Part shown: positions 44,170 to 47,595 of the stretch, piece by piece
Layout of the letters: each line of letters opens with the position of its first letter
Position numbering within the stretch: the first letter of the stretch is position 1
The notes under the pieces: generated by a model
Database searches by the model: none
Seen by the model: only the letters and a program-made list of their open reading frames with translations
Told to the model about the DNA's origin: nothing
Made by a program: the position numbers and the translations under genes
Source: Candidatus Polarisedimenticolaceae bacterium
GTDB lineage: Bacteria; Pseudomonadota; Gammaproteobacteria; Chromatiales; Chromatiaceae
Direction: 5' to 3'
Length of the DNA stretch: 47,595 nt
NCBI GenBank assembly: GCA_021647945.1
Contig: JAKITT010000017.1
Coordinates: forward strand, 1 to 47,595

Positions 44170-45363
44170 ATGAGAAAAAAACAGCGACTAGATTATTTCC
44201 CCTGGAGAGAGAGGAGCCAACTGGCATTGTTATTGGATGGCTCCAGTTTCTTTCCAGAGATTAGCTCTGCCATCGAATCGGCGCAGAGCTATATATGTAT
44301 TGAATTGTATCTGATGAGATCAGGCAAAGTTGCAGACAATTTCATTCGTCTCTTGAATAGGGCTGCTGAGCGTGGTGTAGAGGTCTATCTGTTGCTTGAT
44401 GACTATGGCTCTCTTGGTCTAAACGACGCTGACCGTGAGCAGCTTGAAAACGGCAAAATTAATCTGGTTTTCTACAACCCTCTAAGACCCCGCAGTAACC
44501 TTAGAATTCTCTATCGAATTCTCTGGCGCAAAGTGGGCTATGACCTTCACCGGGATCATCGAAAACTGGTTTTGGTAGATGGGCGAGTTGCATTTATAGG
44601 TGGCTTTGGATTTACGGATGATTTCTTACCCAGCAATAATGAAGCTTCAGGCTGGCGTGAAAATGTGCTCAAGATAGAAGGGGAGATCGTCACTGATCTG
44701 AATAAGCTGTTCACTCAGGCTTGGAGCCGTTACTCCTCCTTTCCAATAAACCTTTTCATACCCACTCCTCGTGTAGAACACCATGAAAAGGGGTGCCGAG
44801 CACGGGTGGCATATAGTGAAGGTGGGATAAATGATGACATTAAGCGCCAGTCACTCAATCGAATAACCAATGCCAAAAGTCACATCTGGCTCTGTACCGC
44901 CTATTTTCTACCTTCCTGGCGTTACCTGAGAAGATTACGGCATGCCGCTCGCAATGGGGTTGAAGTGAGGTTGTTATTACCCGGCCCCCTGACTGATCAC
45001 CCTGTGGTGCGCTATGCTGGGCAGCGGCACTATTCTCGCTTGCTGCGTAATGGCGTGCGCATATTCGAATATCAACCCCGAGTACTCCATGCCAAATCCC
45101 TATTGTGTGACGACTGGGGTTTTTTGGGGTCAAATAACTTTGATCATTGGGGGCTCAATTGGAACCTTGAAGCCAACATCGAAATTGATGATGTGGTTTT
45201 TTCCCATAGAGTTAGGGGTATGTTCGAGTCAGATTTCCAGCAGAGCATAGAGATAACCCGTGATAACTGGCGTCATCGGGGCTGGTTTCACCGTGTAACA
45301 GAAAACATCATGGGGCGAGTGGATAAATGGGTTATTCTCATTACCAATCGTTTACGCCGCTAA
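44170..45363 (+). CDS. Cardiolipin synthase-like phospholipase D family enzyme
   Basis: A protein of 397 residues with two PLD HKD motifs: HRKLVLVDGRVAFIGG near 134 and HAKSLLCDDWGFLGSNNFD near 308. Size and order fit ClsB-type cardiolipin synthases that join phosphatidylglycerol or related lipids; there is no N-terminal membrane span, as in ClsB. The last region (RVTENIMGRVDKWVILITNRL) may be an amphipathic membrane anchor. It stands alone, followed directly by a hypB remnant. Confidence 0.87.
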   Translation: MRKKQRLDYFPWRERSQLALLLDGSSFFPEISSAIESAQSYICIELYLMRSGKVADNFIRLLNRAAERGVEVYLLLDDYGSLGLNDADREQLENGKINLVFYNPLRPRSNLRILYRILWRKVGYDLHRDHRKLVLVDGRVAFIGGFGFTDDFLPSNNEASGWRENVLKIEGEIVTDLNKLFTQAWSRYSSFPINLFIPTPRVEHHEKGCRARVAYSEGGINDDIKRQSLNRITNAKSHIWLCTAYFLPSWRYLRRLRHAARNGVEVRLLLPGPLTDHPVVRYAGQRHYSRLLRNGVRIFEYQPRVLHAKSLLCDDWGFLGSNNFDHWGLNWNLEANIEIDDVVFSHRVRGMFESDFQQSIEITRDNWRHRGWFHRVTENIMGRVDKWVILITNRLRR

Positions 45364-45367
45364 GTGG

Positions 45368-45622
45368 TTGGATAGCTGGAATGTGCCAGAAGGGGAGGAT
45401 AAGCCGTTGAAATACCCCCTCCTTTTTCGTGAATCTAGTGCTGTCGTGCTAACCAAGATCGACCTACTGCCACACCTCACATTCGATATTGCAGCCTGCC
45501 GCGATAATATCAAACAGGTCAATGCTGCTTTACCAATCTTTGAACTCTCAGCCAAGAGCACTAAAGGGGTATCTGAATTTGCCCAGTGGTTGTTGGACAG
45601 AGAGTGGTCAAAGCCCTCCTAG
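45368..45622 (+). pseudogene. C-terminal remnant of hydrogenase maturation GTPase HypB
   Basis: The 84-codon stretch reads as the last third of HypB: EGEDKPLKYP, the G4 box LTKIDLLP (NKxD in intact enzymes), and ELSAKSTKG (G5). A complete HypB has about 290 residues with the P-loop and metal sites in the missing part. The match starts around codon 6, immediately after the cardiolipin synthase stop, with no start codon of its own except a TTG. No other hydrogenase gene is present. A deletion seems to have removed the 5' part. Confidence 0.8.
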
Positions 45623-45850
45623 AACAGAGTGATGGAAGAGAGAATCCCAGGCTATTGCGCTTTATCTGTTTCACGCTGCGGCTGCATATCCGTTGTTAAT
45701 GATGGTCTATTGACCTCGGTTGAACCCTTTCCAGAACATCCGACAGGGAAGTCACGCTGTATAAAGGGTAGGGCAGCCCCCTGAGCTGGTCTATAGACCA
45801 GAGCAACTTTAACAGTGAATTCACCGCTTACCAAGCATCGAACAAAAGCT

Positions 45851-46807
45851 TTACAGCTCTTGGATTAAGGCGATAAATGCCGGTAATTTCTTGCATTTAC
45901 GTAGTGCCTTCCGTAGTTTGTGGAACCACTCGTCATGGATCAGGTTGATCACCTCTTTTAGCTTAAAGAGTACCTGAGTATCGCCACAGAAATACGGTTG
46001 ATACCGCTGAAGCAGAGCAAGCAGATAGGCCCTAATTTCTCTGCACCGCTCTACTTGATCTATGACCATAGGGCGCTCACCGCGCAGGCGAGCAAACAAC
46101 CATGGGTCGGCGATCGCACCGCGTCCCATCATCAGGCCTGCCGCGCCAGACTCACGTAACAACTGCTGCCCCTCTTCTGCCCTGTTTATATCGCCATTGG
46201 CGATTACAGGCAGTGAGGTCAATGCACACACCTGCCGTGTGACTTCATGGTCTGCTGCGCCGTCATAACGCTGTATAACGGTGCGGGGATGCAGGATTAG
46301 AAAATCTACCCCAGCAGCTTCAAACATTGGCAGCAGGTCATAGACCTCATCGTGCTGATCATGCCCAGCTCTGAGTTTTACCGAGAAGCTACCCTGGATG
46401 GAGGCTCGTAAGGCATCCAAGGTCTTGGGTAGCAAATCTGGCTGTTTTAGTAGAGCGCCTCCTGCAGAATTATTAACCATGCGTCCATAGGGGCAACCCA
46501 TATTGATATTGATGTGTTTGGCCCCAGCTTGCTCCGCTGCCTCAGCGGCTTTCACTAGTGCATCGATATCACGGCCCATCAACTGGACCACAAGTGGTGT
46601 TCCCTCCGGTTGGGCGGTGATCTCGCGGCACTCATTGGGTTTTAAGGGGGATCTTGCGCCCGGTCGCACCTGTAGGAATTCGGTAAAGACCACATCAGGC
46701 TGCACCTGCTCAATAAATAGTTGGCGAAGCGCAACATTAGTTAGCCCCTGCATTGGAGCGAGCATGAGTGGAGTCGTCTGAGCGGGCCACGGTAGGATTT
46801 TAGACAT
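45851..46807 (-). CDS. tRNA-dihydrouridine synthase family protein
   Basis: A flavin enzyme of 318 residues reducing uridines in tRNA D-loops. Signature parts: MLAPMQGLTNVALRQLF, LVVQLMGRDIDALVKAA, the active-site cysteine in ININMGCPYGRMVNNSAGG, SVKLRAGHD, DFLILHPRTVIQRY and VIANGDI, then GLMMGRGAIADPWLF. The segment after the active site cysteine (PYGRMVNNSAGGALL) differs from the classical DusA, DusB and DusC sequences, so the subgroup is uncertain. ATG at 46807 is preferred; GTG 46822 is possible. Confidence 0.88.
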   Translation of the reverse strand: MSKILPWPAQTTPLMLAPMQGLTNVALRQLFIEQVQPDVVFTEFLQVRPGARSPLKPNECREITAQPEGTPLVVQLMGRDIDALVKAAEAAEQAGAKHININMGCPYGRMVNNSAGGALLKQPDLLPKTLDALRASIQGSFSVKLRAGHDQHDEVYDLLPMFEAAGVDFLILHPRTVIQRYDGAADHEVTRQVCALTSLPVIANGDINRAEEGQQLLRESGAAGLMMGRGAIADPWLFARLRGERPMVIDQVERCREIRAYLLALLQRYQPYFCGDTQVLFKLKEVINLIHDEWFHKLRKALRKCKKLPAFIALIQEL

Positions 46808-47033
46808 GGACTCGGCTACCACACTGTCGTCTGATTTTTTTCAGGGTTATCTCGTTGATTGGAAACCGATGTGCCACATCATGAACACCCATCTCGCCAA
46901 AGGCGTCGACCAATGTTTGTTTAGCTTTGAAGTGATCGGTATGGGTGGTGAACAGGGTGATGACGCCATCATCATTTTTGATATCACAGTAGGGTGCGTT
47001 CCACGCACCATTGACGAGTTGATAATACCACAT
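46800..47033 (-). CDS. Possible small protein upstream of the Dus gene
   Basis: A 77-codon ORF (MWYYQLVNGAWNAPYC at its start, GVITLFTTHTDHFKAKQ in the middle) ending eight bases inside the Dus start. The overlap suggests coupled translation if both are real. The first codons are encoded by the palindromic repeat at 46989-47009, making the N-terminus doubtful; the rest may be the tail of a damaged gene. On the opposite strand another ORF (46806-47072) is less protein-like. No family recognised. Confidence 0.35.
   Translation of the reverse strand: MWYYQLVNGAWNAPYCDIKNDDGVITLFTTHTDHFKAKQTLVDAFGEMGVHDVAHRFPINEITLKKIRRQCGSRVHV
46989..47009. repeat. Single GTAG-headed palindrome
   Basis: GTAGGGTGCGTTCCACGCAC plus one base is the same family as the left arm at 1547-1567, differing only in the loop. 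Here it is single and lies within a possible small ORF. Confidence 0.7.
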
Positions 47034-47260
47034 GCGCTCTACCAGCAATTAGCCCGCATGGAGTTTACATAATGTGGGATGATGAAACGCTGATCCCCGC
47101 ACGGGCTACCCGCTGTTCTCTGGTTATTTACGGTTGTATCAACTGTGACTAATAGAATGTTCTTCATCAGAGCTCAAGAATCATGCTAGATTCTAAGTGT
47201 GTGGGATTGTAGCCCAATAAAAGAAACAAAATGTATGGAACACTTTATAGGTAAGCAGAT

Positions 47261-47595
47261 ATGGCTTTGATTTCTACTTCTGATATAGAACCTGAACGCA
47301 AACTTTTCCACAATGAGTGGCTTAATGTATATCAAACGGTTCTGTCTCTAGACCAAATAGATTTTTGGGAAGAGAATAACCGAACTATTTTTACATTTGA
47401 GAGATTGCTATGGAATAAAGGCAAGTCGGTAAGAGAGCTTAGCATTGATGAATTAACTAATTATATTGGTAACTACTCAGCGTCAGTGAACTCCGTGCTC
47501 ACCGCGCACGTGCAAAATTCAGGCAGGAGTCCTTTGAACGCAAGGCCCATAGCCACAGCAGCACTGACGCCCTGCTTCCGACAAGTCGATAGATA
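47261..47595 (+). pseudogene. Unrecognised gene, apparently cut by an insertion element at the right edge
   Basis: An ORF begins at ATG 47261 and runs off the window. The first 70 codons (ISTSDIEPERKLFHNEWLNV, TFERLLWNKGKSVRELS) look like genuine protein. From about 47469 the translation changes character (SVNSVLTAHVQNSG), while the other strand there reads like a transposase end, suggesting the gene is interrupted. No function is visible. Confidence 0.4.
47473..47595 (-). mobile_element. Possible 3' end of a transposase gene
   Basis: On the minus strand the last 40 codons of an ORF entering from the right edge read YLSTCRKQGVSA, then FKGLLPEFC, and end in TFTDAE-like sequence before TAG at 47473-47475. 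The TCRKQG pattern recalls the C-terminus of IS66-type transposases. GTAACTACTCAGCG at 47469 could be the element end. The identification rests on 40 residues only. Confidence 0.35.

Noticed and set aside
45652-45834. Minus-strand ORF of 60 codons between the hypB remnant and the Dus gene
   Set aside because: It starts with TTG, has no ribosome site, and its sequence (VALVYRPAQGAALPFIQ) fits no family I know. A short remnant is possible but not supportable.

Overview
The window looks like chromosome of a gammaproteobacterium of moderate GC content. The best evidence is the smc-zipA-ligA gene order (zipA is confined to Gammaproteobacteria), a cca gene, a yceJ/yceI-type pair and a TusA-like protein. 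Many lipoproteins, c-type haem proteins and outer-membrane barrels, plus a broken hypB remnant, suggest a lineage with rich envelope redox chemistry (perhaps sulfur-oxidizing relatives), but genus cannot be read from the sequence. No tRNA, rRNA, CRISPR array or complete insertion sequence was recognised.

Layout. 1-1541: alpha/beta hydrolase with a disturbed 5' end. 1542-1920: two inverted pairs of GTAG-headed palindromes (REP-like). 1921-7826 (minus): an operon starting with a large two-haem lipoprotein resembling the hydrazine synthase alpha fold, then two outer-membrane barrel proteins, a TlpA-like thioredoxin, a DUF4266 lipoprotein and a DUF3570 barrel. 7827-8136: divergent regulatory region with a terminator-like hairpin. 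8167-18918 (plus): a haem protein, a LamG/two-haem lipoprotein, a Tat-exported protein, a small exported protein, two large TPR-type proteins and a small periplasmic protein. 19566-22033: ApbE flavin transferase and a di-haem peroxidase (MauG/CcpA type). 22496-25091: a complete ABC importer of the BtuCDF/FecBCDE type. 25227-28691: VWA protein, a 48-residue membrane peptide and an acidic repeat protein. 29028-31615: cca, cytochrome b561, YceI, TusA-like protein, closed by a strong terminator. 31955-34700 (minus): FadL-type porin and SGNH lipase-like lipoprotein. 34835-41350: smc, zipA, ligA. 41455-45363: SH3 protein, Fe-S/CopZ-type protein, hemerythrin, methyltransferase, cardiolipin synthase-like enzyme. 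45368-47595: hypB remnant, Dus enzyme, a doubtful small ORF and a gene apparently cut by a mobile element at the right edge.

The most interesting biology is the 1.9-22 kb block: nearly every product is exported, with at least seven CXXCH haem sites, an extracytoplasmic thioredoxin and a flavin transferase. I read it as a candidate envelope redox and surface-assembly system of unknown function. The second theme is small non-autonomous mobile elements: one family with four copies, another with two copies plus a fragment, both containing inverted GTAG-headed palindromes inside outer terminal repeats, with visible target duplications, one nested insertion and contributions to gene ends.
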